Positions 17,672 through 25,492 of a DNA stretch of 41,541 nucleotides are shown here, piece after piece. The notes below the pieces were generated by a model. That model was not told the origin of the DNA, did not search any database, and was given only the letters and a program-made list of their open reading frames with translations. A program made the translations under genes and the position numbers. Positions within the stretch are counted from its first letter, which is position 1, and every line of letters starts with the position of its first letter. This DNA comes from BOG-908 sp964250925 (GTDB taxonomy: Bacteria > Pseudomonadota > Alphaproteobacteria > Acetobacterales > Acetobacteraceae), in NCBI GenBank assembly GCA_964250925.1, contig CAXUHU010000020.1:1-41541 (forward strand), given 5' to 3'.

Positions 17672-17692
17672 AGGCGCCCGGGTCGGGCGCCT
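17672..17692 (-). promoter_or_regulatory. intercistronic GC hairpin between EIIA and HPr genes
   Basis: A perfect 8-bp inverted repeat AGGCGCCC-GGGTC-GGGCGCCT begins on the last base of the EIIA stop codon and ends 14 bp before the GTG start of HPr. No U-tract follows, so it is not a typical terminator. It may stabilise an upstream mRNA end or limit ribosome access to HPr. The structure is seen directly; the role is inferred. Confidence 0.45.
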
Positions 17693-18195
17693 CAATGCGC
17701 CTTGACCGGCAAGCCACACAGCTGCACCCGGTCGGCCAAAACGCTGATCCCGTTCGGCTGACGCGGGTCGAGCGACTTGCAGATGTTGGGGGTCTTGCAC
17801 GTTTCCAGCACATGGCTGGCGGCGGCGATGTATTTCCTGCCTGCGGTCTCGGCGATATCGGTGCACTCGGCGAGCGTCTGGCGCGACCGCACCTTGGCAA
17901 GCTTGACAAGCATCGGCAGGTTCATCCCAGCGATCACCTCTACACCGCCCCGGCTCATCATGCTGATGGCCAGGTTGGAGGGCGTGCCGCCGAACATGTC
18001 GGTCAGCAGGATTACGCCGTCACCGGCATCGACGTCCTCGATGCAGTGCTGGATATCAAGCCGGCGCTGCTCCACGTCGTCATCCACCCCGATGCAGACC
18101 GTGGCAACGCGGCGTTGGGGCCCCACCACGTGTTCCATGGCTGCTCGCATTTCCTCGGCCAGGCGGCCGTGGGTGACCAGAATTAGTCCGATCAT
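17692..18195 (-). CDS. PTS EIIA component, mannose/fructose class, with extended C-terminus
   Basis: EIIA-Man-like phosphoacceptor with the active histidine at His9 (LVTHGRLAEE), followed by TVCIGVDDD, LLTDMFGGTPSNLAIS and IAGMNLPMLVKLA. The fold is complete by about residue 130. Family members are usually about 130-140 residues, and this one has 167. The extra tail, from about 131, contains Cys133, Cys139 and Cys160 (CKTPNIC and VQLCGLP). The start ATG 18195 overlaps the rapZ stop (ATGA). No EIIB or EIIC partner is nearby, so it probably acts as a regulatory endpoint of the EI-HPr relay, as in other alphaproteobacteria. The tail could also reflect a frame change near the 3' end. Confidence 0.9.
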   Translation of the reverse strand: MIGLILVTHGRLAEEMRAAMEHVVGPQRRVATVCIGVDDDVEQRRLDIQHCIEDVDAGDGVILLTDMFGGTPSNLAISMMSRGGVEVIAGMNLPMLVKLAKVRSRQTLAECTDIAETAGRKYIAAASHVLETCKTPNICKSLDPRQPNGISVLADRVQLCGLPVKAH

Positions 18196-19244
18196 GGGAT
18201 GTCTGTCAGGCCTCCTGCGCCTGTCTCATGCTGGCCGGCTGAGGAGCGGGCCGCTTCAAATGAATGAACGTCAACCGAAGCCCCGGCCTCCCCGACCGGG
18301 GAGCCGTCCGTCTTGGCGCCACGCAGCAACTCCCTGTGCGTCACCCACACACGCCACGGCACGGGCTCTTTTGCGCCGCTGCCGCCCGAGCCGGGCTGCA
18401 ATTTTTGCAGCCTCTCCTGTAATGCCTGGACGATTCGCACCGACCGGTGCCGCCCGCCGGTGCAGCCGATGGCAACACTCGCGTACTTCTTGCCCTCCTG
18501 AACGAAGCGCGGCAAGAGCAAGGCTAACATATCCGTCATCTTGTCAACAAACGGCCAAAAGTCCGGGTCGGCTTCGACATAGGCGGCCACCCCGGCGTCC
18601 AGACCCGTCCTGTCGCGCAATATAGGGTCGTAATAGGGGTTGCGCAGGAAGCGTGCATCGAAGACCAGCTCTGCCTCCCGCGGCAGGCCGGCGGGGTAGG
18701 CAAACGACATCAGCGACACGGTCATCCCCGCCTTATGGGCCGCAGCACCGCTGAAACGCTGCTCGATGATACGGCGCAGCATAGGCAAGGGCAGATCGGT
18801 AGTGTCCAACAGCATGTCCGCCGCCTGTCGCAAGGGTTCCGTCAATGCGATTTCGGCGGCGACCCCGTCGGCTACGCGGCTGGTCGGCGCCAGCGGATGC
18901 CGCCTGCGCGTCTCGGTGTAGCGGCGCAGCAGCGCCGCCTCGTCCGCGAACACGAAAACCAGTTCGGGGCGCAGCGTGGGGTTGCGTTGCAGCCGATCCA
19001 TGACGGCCAGGATCTCGGCAGCGTCGAAGCCGCGGCTGCGGGTATCGACACCGATAGCCGTAGGCCTCTCCCCACGGACGATCAGGTCCTCCATCAAGCC
19101 GAGCGGAGGATTATCCACAGCCTCGTAGCCTAAATCCTCCAGCACCCGCAGGATCGACGCCTTGCCGCCGCCCGACAGCCCGGTGACCAGCACGATGCGC
19201 CGCGATACGGCCGTCTGAGCCACCTCCGCCGTCAGCGTGCTCAC
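18192..19244 (-). CDS. rapZ: RapZ-family nucleotide-binding protein
   Basis: RapZ/YvcJ-family P-loop protein. In enterobacteria RapZ is an RNA-binding adaptor that controls amino-sugar synthesis; in alphaproteobacteria the role is less clear. The family signatures EAVDNPPLGLMEDL, FDARFLRNPYYDP and GCTGGRHRSVRI are all present. The Walker A reads GLSGGGKAS (22-30), with Ala rather than Ser/Thr right after the lysine. Length is 350 residues, longer than the usual 285-300, owing to a Ser/Gly-rich C-terminal tail from about residue 287. The start is GTG 19244, overlapping the hprK stop (GTGA). It sits between hprK and EIIA, a conserved alphaproteobacterial order. Confidence 0.93.
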   Translation of the reverse strand: MSTLTAEVAQTAVSRRIVLVTGLSGGGKASILRVLEDLGYEAVDNPPLGLMEDLIVRGERPTAIGVDTRSRGFDAAEILAVMDRLQRNPTLRPELVFVFADEAALLRRYTETRRRHPLAPTSRVADGVAAEIALTEPLRQAADMLLDTTDLPLPMLRRIIEQRFSGAAAHKAGMTVSLMSFAYPAGLPREAELVFDARFLRNPYYDPILRDRTGLDAGVAAYVEADPDFWPFVDKMTDMLALLLPRFVQEGKKYASVAIGCTGGRHRSVRIVQALQERLQKLQPGSGGSGAKEPVPWRVWVTHRELLRGAKTDGSPVGEAGASVDVHSFEAARSSAGQHETGAGGLTDIP

Positions 19245-19657
19245 CCGAAGGCTCCCGTCACGAAGGATCTCCGTCCCTGCAAGGCATCCAGCGCCAACTC
19301 GACGAGCATAGGGGCGGAGGCCGGCCGCGGGTCCACTAACACCATGGGTAGATCAAGATTGTCATAACGGATGGGCGAGGGCAGGCGTTCCCCGCGCTGC
19401 AGCATAACGACCAGGCTTAGCCGGACGGCCGGCGCATAGGGCAGGCGGAGCAATCCCAGGCCGCGCACCTCCAGCAGGCCCGCCAGTGCCGCTGGAGGAC
19501 TGGCCGACAGACCGTCGATGATCACCTGGTCGTCCGCCACCAGGCCGAAACCGCGGTCGATCAGGCGGAGCAGCAGGTCGGATTTGCCGGCGCCGGGCGG
19601 ACCCATCAGCAACACGCCTGCTTCGTCCCGCGACGCGCAGCTGGCGTGCAGCCGCAT
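19241..19657 (-). CDS. hprK: short HPr kinase/phosphorylase (alphaproteobacterial type)
   Basis: Phosphorylates HPr on Ser54, linking energy or carbon state to the PTS relay. At 138 residues it keeps only the C-terminal catalytic domain, as is normal in alphaproteobacteria. Walker A is GPPGAGKSDLLLRLI (19-33), followed by GLVADDQV and the HprK signature LEVRGLGLLRLP. The N-terminal regulatory domain of Firmicutes HprK is absent. The start ATG 19657 is three bases after the permease stop, and its own stop overlaps rapZ. Its position between sensor-kinase and PTS genes is the classical chvG-hprK-PTS synteny, here with one extra gene inserted. Confidence 0.93.
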   Translation of the reverse strand: MRLHASCASRDEAGVLLMGPPGAGKSDLLLRLIDRGFGLVADDQVIIDGLSASPPAALAGLLEVRGLGLLRLPYAPAVRLSLVVMLQRGERLPSPIRYDNLDLPMVLVDPRPASAPMLVELALDALQGRRSFVTGAFG

Positions 19658-19660
19658 CGG

Positions 19661-20860
19661 TCAGGTGGCCTTCCTTTTGCTCGGCTCGGCGCCAAGCAGA
19701 TGGCCGATCGGTGTCAGCCACTCGATGTTATCGCACAGGATTTTGAATACGGCGAGCAGCGGAACCGCTAAGAGCGCGCCCGGCACGCCCCACAGCCAAT
19801 CCCAGAACATCAGCGCCGCGATCACCAGCAGAGGGTTGAGGGTGAACCGTCGGGCCAGCAGAAGCGGCGTGATCGTCTCGCCCTCCAGTACGTGAATCAT
19901 CAGGTAGACGCCCGCCGGCGCCAGCGCCCAGAGCGCGTGCGAGAAGGTGAGCAGGCCCACGAAGAAGAAGATCACCACGCCGGTCAGCGGGCCCAGGATC
20001 GGCACGTAGTTCAGCAGGAAGGCGGCGGTGCCCCATAGCAGCGGATCGGGCAAACCGAACGCCCAGACGGACAGACCGTTGGCGATGCCCACCAGCCCGT
20101 TCATGAACGTGATGGTGGCCAGGTACATGGAGATGTTCCGCTCCACCTCCTTGGCGATTTCCACCGCATGCCTCTTCTCGGCGAACCCTGGCAGGATTTC
20201 GACAAATCGGCGCAGCAGCGCATCGCCATCGGCTAGCAAGAAGAACAGCACGATCACCAGCGTTAGCGTCTGGCCGAGAAAGGAGCGGGTGCCGGCCAGA
20301 ACGGTCATGCCGACGCCGGGTCCCTGGCTGACGGTGACGGTCTGCGGCGGCATCGTGCTGGAGGCCGAGTTGGGCGCGGCGGACAGGAGGGCGTCGCCCT
20401 CGGCCGGTTGGGAGGCCCGCCCGCTGTCGCGCATCAAGGTCTGCATCTGCTGCATGCCGCCCTCGACCATGGCGATCGGGCGGCGCAGGAAGCCCAGCTT
20501 CTTCTGCAGCGTGGGCAGGCTTTGCGGCGCACGGGCGATCCATCCGGTAGCGGGCACTGAGATGGCGTAGCCGATGCCTCCAATGACCGAGAACAGCACC
20601 AGGATCAGCAGGATGGCCGCCAGCATGCGCGGCAGACGCAGGCGATCGCACAGGAAGCGGGCGGCGGGGCTGAGGAGCAGCCCCAGCACCAGCGCCAGCA
20701 CGAAGGGCAGGACGATGCCGGCGGCGAAATACAGTGTGTAGAGCACTGCCAGCGCGGTCAGGATCACCAGGGCCACGTCGCGCACGTGGAAATGTGCGGC
20801 GCGCATGACGGCCTGGGCCTGCTGGGTTTCGCGTTCGACTTCGTCCGGCGTGTGGGCCAT
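19661..20860 (-). CDS. AI-2E/PerM-family membrane permease
   Basis: Inner-membrane protein of the AI-2E transporter (PerM/YdiK/TqsA) superfamily, whose substrates range from autoinducer-2 to Na+/H+ and are unknown here. The 399 residues hold a pair of N-terminal helices, a long hydrophilic loop at about 120-195 containing a Ser/Pro/Ala-rich patch, and the diagnostic C-terminal helices with NGLVGIANGLSVWAFGLPDP, LLNYVPILGPLTG and the RRFTLNPLLVI motif. ATG 20860 is 10 bp from the chvG stop. The gene therefore sits inside the chvG-hprK run, which is usually contiguous, and should be co-expressed with it. Confidence 0.9.
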   Translation of the reverse strand: MAHTPDEVERETQQAQAVMRAAHFHVRDVALVILTALAVLYTLYFAAGIVLPFVLALVLGLLLSPAARFLCDRLRLPRMLAAILLILVLFSVIGGIGYAISVPATGWIARAPQSLPTLQKKLGFLRRPIAMVEGGMQQMQTLMRDSGRASQPAEGDALLSAAPNSASSTMPPQTVTVSQGPGVGMTVLAGTRSFLGQTLTLVIVLFFLLADGDALLRRFVEILPGFAEKRHAVEIAKEVERNISMYLATITFMNGLVGIANGLSVWAFGLPDPLLWGTAAFLLNYVPILGPLTGVVIFFFVGLLTFSHALWALAPAGVYLMIHVLEGETITPLLLARRFTLNPLLVIAALMFWDWLWGVPGALLAVPLLAVFKILCDNIEWLTPIGHLLGAEPSKRKAT

Positions 20861-20870
20861 GCGGTTGCTC

Positions 20871-22505
20871 CTAAGCCTTGGGCAGGCGTACCACGAAGCG
20901 TGCGCCCATCACGTGGCCGGCGCTGTCGCGCCGGTTCTCGGCACTGATGCGGCCGCCCAGCGCCTCCACGATCTGGCGGCTGATCGACAGGCCCAGGCCG
21001 GAATGCTTGCCGAACGTCTCGCCGGACGGGCGCTCGGAATAGAAGCGGTCGAACACGTGCTCCAGGTTGGCGTCGGGGATGCCCGGACCGTCGTCCTCCA
21101 CCGCCAGCTCCACCACGCCGCCGGTCTCTCGCCCGCGCAGCAAGATGGTGCCACTGGCGGGCGAGAAGCTGCGGGCGTTGCCGATCAGGTTGCGCAGCAC
21201 CTGCACCAGGCGACCCTCCACCGCCTGCACCGCCAGGCCGTCCGGCGGCGCATCCACCAGCAGATGCGGCTCGCCCTCCTCCCGCGTGGCCTCGGCGATC
21301 TCGCGCAGCACGCCCATGATCGGCGCCACGTCCACCCGCTCGACGGCGGTGCGCGACAGCTCGGCGTCCAGGCGCGAGGCGTCGCTGATGTCGGTGATCA
21401 GCCGGTCCAGCCGCACCACATCGTCCTGGATGATGGCCAGCAGCCGGGCCTGCTGCCCTGCCTCGCGCACGCGCTTCAACGTGTCGATGGCGCTGCGTAT
21501 GGAGCTGAGCGGGTTCTTGATCTCGTGCGCCACGTCGGCGGCGAACCGTTCGATGGCGTCCATCCTTCCCCATAACGCGGTGGCCGAGTCCGACAGCGCC
21601 AGGCCCAGCTCGCCGATCTCGTCGCGCCGGCGCAGCAGCGGTGCGGGCACGCCGCCGGTGCGGCCGTGGCCCTCGCGCATGTCGCGCGCGGCGTCGGCCA
21701 GCAGCAGGATGGGGCGGGCCAGCGTCTGCGACAGGTACCAGGACAGCAGCACCGTCAGGATCAGCGCGCCGAAGAACAGACCGAGGATGGAGACGCGCAC
21801 GGCGAACAGGCTGGCATCCACCTCGATCGCGTCGCGCGTCAGCAGCACGATGCCGACGGTGTGGCGGTCGCGCTCCACCGGCTCGCTGACGGTGACCAGA
21901 AGCTGGTTCTCGCGCGTGCGGCGTATGTAGGGCGGCATCTCGTGGCTGTCGTTGCTGCTGGTCAGCCGCAGCTCCTGGCGCACGTCGGGCTGCCAGTCGA
22001 CACCGGCCGCGGCGGGGCTGAGCTCCACCTTGGTAATGCGCGAGTGTGGCAGGAGGGTTAACACGTCGTCGTACAGCCGGCCGACCAGGCCCACCACCGG
22101 GCCGCGCGGGGCGGCGCTGGGCAGCGGCTCGGTGCTGACGGCGCCGCCGGCGCCCATGCGCACGCGGCTGTCGGCGATCAGGGTGCCGTCGGGCGCGTAG
22201 ATCTTGGCACCCGCATTGGGCGTGGGGTCGGTCAGGCGGCGCAGCAGCGGCCGCGCGATGTCGGGCACCAGCACCGGGTTGTTGGGGTCGGTGACGCGCA
22301 CCGCGGACTCGCCCAGCGCACCCGCGTAAATGCGCGCCTGCTCGCGCAGCGCGGCGACTTCGGCTTCCAGCAGGCCGTCCTGGTATTGGTCGAGGTAGAG
22401 CACCGCGCCCAGCAGCAGGGCGAGCGGCACGAAATTGACCAGCAGCACGCGCCGCATGAGCGGCGAAACCCAGCGGGCACGGTGGCGCGGCAGCACGTCG
22501 GACAT
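20871..22505 (-). CDS. chvG: ChvG-type sensor histidine kinase
   Basis: Membrane two-component kinase of the ChvG/ExoS family, which senses acid or envelope stress and signals to ChvI. From ATG 22505 it has 544 residues: TM1 at about 20-38, a periplasmic sensor of about 200 residues, TM2 at about 237-258, a HAMP domain, the H-box FAADVAHEIKNPL (His327) and an HATPase domain with NLIGNARSFSP, DDGPGIP and HSGLGLSISRQI. The open frame extends upstream to 22739, but that part overlaps vapC and is Ser/Pro/Arg-rich, so it is excluded. No chvI response regulator lies upstream; vapC ends 52 bp before this start. Confidence 0.93.
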   Translation of the reverse strand: MSDVLPRHRARWVSPLMRRVLLVNFVPLALLLGAVLYLDQYQDGLLEAEVAALREQARIYAGALGESAVRVTDPNNPVLVPDIARPLLRRLTDPTPNAGAKIYAPDGTLIADSRVRMGAGGAVSTEPLPSAAPRGPVVGLVGRLYDDVLTLLPHSRITKVELSPAAAGVDWQPDVRQELRLTSSNDSHEMPPYIRRTRENQLLVTVSEPVERDRHTVGIVLLTRDAIEVDASLFAVRVSILGLFFGALILTVLLSWYLSQTLARPILLLADAARDMREGHGRTGGVPAPLLRRRDEIGELGLALSDSATALWGRMDAIERFAADVAHEIKNPLSSIRSAIDTLKRVREAGQQARLLAIIQDDVVRLDRLITDISDASRLDAELSRTAVERVDVAPIMGVLREIAEATREEGEPHLLVDAPPDGLAVQAVEGRLVQVLRNLIGNARSFSPASGTILLRGRETGGVVELAVEDDGPGIPDANLEHVFDRFYSERPSGETFGKHSGLGLSISRQIVEALGGRISAENRRDSAGHVMGARFVVRLPKA

Positions 22506-22557
22506 GGCGCGCAGACTGGCCAAGGCGGGCGGGAAAGGCCAGTGGGCGCGCCGACTC

Positions 22558-22959
22558 CTAGGCCGGAGCGATGTCTGTCTGCGTGAAGTCGCCGCCCTTG
22601 AACAGCAGCTTGGCGTGGTTCGCGCGGGCGCAAGCGTAGGCGTAGCAATCGCCCATGTTGAGGCCGGCCGGGTGGCGACCCTTGCCGAACCGGGCATAGG
22701 CATCGGCGGCAAGGGTGTACTCGCGTTCGCCGATGGCAACGAATTGGAAGCCCGTGCCGGCCAGAAGGCTGCTCAGACGCTGCCGAGCCTCCTGCGCCGT
22801 TGATGCGTAAGTGCGGCAGAGGGCGGCCATTGCTTCCCAGGCCGACATTGCAGAACACAACCGTGTTCCGTAGGGCTCGATGCGGTCCGCCAGTTCGGAC
22901 CAGTCGGCTTCCCGCGCCAGGATGGCCACGAGCGCCGACGCGTCGGCAAATAGTATCAA
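22558..22959 (-). CDS. vapC: VapC-family PIN-domain toxin
   Basis: PIN-domain ribonuclease toxin of 133 residues. The acidic residues that bind Mg2+ are all present: Asp6 (LFADASALVAIL), Glu42 (SAWEAMAAL), Asp104 (NMGDCYAYACAR) and Asp124 (LLFKGGDF). The start is TTG 22959, overlapping the antitoxin stop (TTGA), which keeps FADAS near the N-terminus as in relatives. The frame stays open to 23052, but that stretch overlaps the antitoxin gene. The ending GGDFTQTDI resembles the VapC group often paired with Rv0623-like antitoxins. It is probably functional, since no key residue is missing. Confidence 0.92.
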   Translation of the reverse strand: MILFADASALVAILAREADWSELADRIEPYGTRLCSAMSAWEAMAALCRTYASTAQEARQRLSSLLAGTGFQFVAIGEREYTLAADAYARFGKGRHPAGLNMGDCYAYACARANHAKLLFKGGDFTQTDIAPA

Positions 22960-23195
22960 AGGTCGCCAGACAGCTCGTCGAAAAATGCTTTGTCGGCCAG
23001 CAGGCCGGTCGGAGAAGGCAGCGGGTTGGCGGCATAGAACGCCTCCAACCAATCGCGCAAAGCCACCTTTGCCGGCGTCCGGGCCAGTTCGGCTTCTACC
23101 GCCAGTTTGACAGCGTCCTGCTTGGTCAGACCCCGCTGCACGGCCAATTGGGTTACCAACCGCGCTGTCTCATCGTCCTTGATGTAGAGCGGCAT
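22956..23195 (-). CDS. vapB: VapB-family antitoxin
   Basis: Antitoxin of 79 residues, of the PSK/Rv0623-like VapB group. An N-terminal DNA-binding segment (MPLYIKDDETARLV) is followed by a helix (QRGLTKQDAVKLAVEAELAR) and a C-terminal toxin-binding tail (PSPTGLLADKAFFDELSGDL). ATG 23195 has a strong GGAGGG ribosome site just upstream. The downstream toxin overlaps its stop codon, so the two are translationally coupled. An inverted repeat upstream is a likely autoregulatory operator. Confidence 0.92.
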   Translation of the reverse strand: MPLYIKDDETARLVTQLAVQRGLTKQDAVKLAVEAELARTPAKVALRDWLEAFYAANPLPSPTGLLADKAFFDELSGDL

Positions 23196-23206
23196 TGGGC
23201 CCTCCG

Positions 23207-23233
23207 AATATCCAGCTTGGACTTAAGGATATT
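23207..23233 (-). promoter_or_regulatory. candidate VapBC operator
   Basis: A perfect 7-bp inverted repeat, AATATCC-N13-GGATATT, lies 11 bp upstream of the vapB ATG and between the priA stop and the ribosome site. It is AT-rich against its GC-rich surroundings. The half-site centres are 20 bp apart (two helical turns), which suits binding by two VapB dimers. Autorepression is typical of the family and inferred here. Confidence 0.5.
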
Positions 23234-23273
23234 TGACGATCCGCCGCAAGATGACGTCGTGAAACAAACCTGG

Positions 23274-25454
23274 CTACAGGAACGACACCGGATCCACGTC
23301 CACGTCCACGCGCACCCCGCGCGACACCTCCACCTGGTCCAGCCACGCCAGCAGCAGCGGCTGCACCGCAATGTCGCGGCGGGTCTTCAGCAATAGCCGC
23401 CGACGATGCCGGCCTCGCAGCACGGCAAGCGGCGCGGGTGCCGGCCCCAGCACCAGCACGCCTTCGCCGTGCGGCGCGGCACGGCCCAGGTCGCGGGCGG
23501 CGATGTCGGCGGCATCGGGCGTGTCGGCGCTGACGATCAGAGCGGCCAGCCTGCCGTAAGGCGGCCAGTTGCCGGGGCGGCGGGCGTCCGCCTCGCGGGC
23601 GTAAAAACCCTCCAGGTCGCCGCCGACCAGCGCCTGCATCACCGGGTGTTCCGGGGAGAACGTCTGCAACAGCACGCGTCCCGGCGCCTCCGCCCGTCCG
23701 GCACGGCCGGCCACCTGGTGCAGAAGCTGCACGGTGCGCTCGGCGGCGCGCAAGTCGCCGCCGCCCAGGCCCAGGTCGGCATCCACCACGCCCACCAGGG
23801 TCAGATGCGGAAAATGCCAACCCTTGGCGACGATCTGGGTGCCGATGATCAGATCGATCTCGCGTGCCTCGATGGCACGCGCCGCCGCTGCCGCAGCATG
23901 TGGGCCGGGCATGGTGTCGCTGGCCATTACCAGGCGGCGCGCATCGGGGAATACCGCCTCTACTTCCTCGGTAATGCGCTCGACGCCCGGGCCGATCGGC
24001 GCCAGCGTGCCCTCGGCGCCGCACACCGGGCAGGCCGGCGGAACCGGTTCCTCGTGGCCGCAATGGTGGCAGGCGAGCAGGCGTCGCGCGCGGTGCTCCA
24101 CCAGCCACGCCGTGCAATTGGGGCAGGCCAGGCGGTGGCCGCAGGTGCGGCACAGGGTCAGCGGCGCGTAGCCGCGGCGGTTGAGGAAGAACATCGCCTG
24201 CTCGCCCGCCGCCAGCGTCTCGTGCACGGCCGCGACCAGGCGCGGCGACAGAAACCGGCCGCGCTCCGGCGGGTCGTCCCGCATGTCAATCGCCGAAACG
24301 TGCGGTAGTCGCGCGCCGCCATGCCGGGCGTGCAGGCGCAGGTGCCGATAGCGGCCCGCCTCCACGTTGGCCAGCGTCTCCAGGCTGGGCGTGGCGCTGA
24401 CCAGGATCGCCGGCGCGTCGGAGAAGCGGGCGCGCACGACGGCCATGTCGCGCGCGTGGTACACCACCCCGTCCTCCTGCTTGAACGCGGTCTCGTGCTC
24501 CTCGTCGATGACCACCAGACCCAGCTCGGCGAACGGCAGGAACAGCGCCGAGCGCGCCCCCACCACCACGCGCGCCGTGCCGTCGGCCACCGCGCGCCAG
24601 GTGATGCGACGGGTGCGGGACGACAGGTCGGAATGCCACAGTGCCGGTGCAGCGCCGAAGCGGCGCCGGAAACGGTCGAGGAACTGCGCCGACAGGGCGA
24701 TTTCCGGCAGCAGGATCAGCGACTGCCGGCCGGCGGCCAGGCAAGCGGCCACAGCTTCGAGATAGACTTCCGTCTTGCCCGAGCCGGTCACGCCGTCGAG
24801 CAGGGTGACGCTGAAGTCGGCCTGATCCACCGCCGCGCGCAGGACGACAGCGACGGCGTCCTGATCGGGTGACAGGGCGGGTCGAACGTGGTCGGGCGAC
24901 GGCGCGCCGAAGGCCGGGCCGGTGGGCACCGGTGTTGCCACCAGCAGGCCGGCCTGCGCCATGGCGCGGACGACCGCCGCGCTCACCTCTGCCTGGCGCG
25001 CGAGCTCGGGTGTCGCGCGCGGCACGTGGTCGACCAGCGCCGCCAGCACCCGGCGCCGTGCCTCGGTCAGCTTGGTGTCCGGCAACGGATCGGCAATCTG
25101 CCAGCCGGCAGCCTGTACGGGGGCCGACAGCGCGTTGATGCGCAGTGCCATGGCAAGCACCTCGCCCGGGGCGGCCAGGGTGTAGCCGGCGACCCAGTCG
25201 ATGAAGCGGCGCAGCGGGCCGGGCAACGGCGGTGTCTCCAGGCGGGCCGTCACCGGCTTCAGCTTTGCCGCGGGCACCGGCGGGCCGGAGGGCGCATCCC
25301 AGACCACGCCCACTTCCTGCCGCCGGTTCAGCGGCACCAGGACTATGTCGCCCGGCGCGTAGGCCTGGCCCGGCGGCACGGCATAGTCGAACGGGCCGGC
25401 AAACGGGTAGGGAAGCAGCACCGGTATCCGGCCCGTGGCGGCTCCGGCGGACAT
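23274..25454 (-). CDS. priA: primosomal protein N' (replication restart helicase)
   Basis: 3'-5' helicase that recognises stalled forks and reloads the replisome. Length is 726 residues from ATG 25454. The N-terminal DNA-binding domain opens with RIPVLLPYPFAGPFDYAVP. The helicase core has Walker A DGVTGSGKTEVYL, the DEEH box VVIDEEHE and motif III LVSATPSLET. A zinc-binding insertion contains four CxxC-type pairs (CRTCGHRLACPNC, CHHCGHE, CPVCG). The C-terminal motif VAKGWHFPHLTLVGVVDAD is intact. A GTG at 25466 is an alternative start; neither has a strong ribosome site. It is divergent from the DUF484 gene. Confidence 0.95.
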   Translation of the reverse strand: MSAGAATGRIPVLLPYPFAGPFDYAVPPGQAYAPGDIVLVPLNRRQEVGVVWDAPSGPPVPAAKLKPVTARLETPPLPGPLRRFIDWVAGYTLAAPGEVLAMALRINALSAPVQAAGWQIADPLPDTKLTEARRRVLAALVDHVPRATPELARQAEVSAAVVRAMAQAGLLVATPVPTGPAFGAPSPDHVRPALSPDQDAVAVVLRAAVDQADFSVTLLDGVTGSGKTEVYLEAVAACLAAGRQSLILLPEIALSAQFLDRFRRRFGAAPALWHSDLSSRTRRITWRAVADGTARVVVGARSALFLPFAELGLVVIDEEHETAFKQEDGVVYHARDMAVVRARFSDAPAILVSATPSLETLANVEAGRYRHLRLHARHGGARLPHVSAIDMRDDPPERGRFLSPRLVAAVHETLAAGEQAMFFLNRRGYAPLTLCRTCGHRLACPNCTAWLVEHRARRLLACHHCGHEEPVPPACPVCGAEGTLAPIGPGVERITEEVEAVFPDARRLVMASDTMPGPHAAAAAARAIEAREIDLIIGTQIVAKGWHFPHLTLVGVVDADLGLGGGDLRAAERTVQLLHQVAGRAGRAEAPGRVLLQTFSPEHPVMQALVGGDLEGFYAREADARRPGNWPPYGRLAALIVSADTPDAADIAARDLGRAAPHGEGVLVLGPAPAPLAVLRGRHRRRLLLKTRRDIAVQPLLLAWLDQVEVSRGVRVDVDVDPVSFL

Positions 25455-25492
25455 TTCTTGCAGCACGGGGCGCTGTGTAGCCTAATCGGGCG

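Noticed and set aside
22506..22739. N-terminal extension of ChvG by 78 residues
   Set aside because: It overlaps the vapC 3' end, has Ser/Pro/Arg-rich composition and no helix; the ATG at 22505 lies just before TM1.
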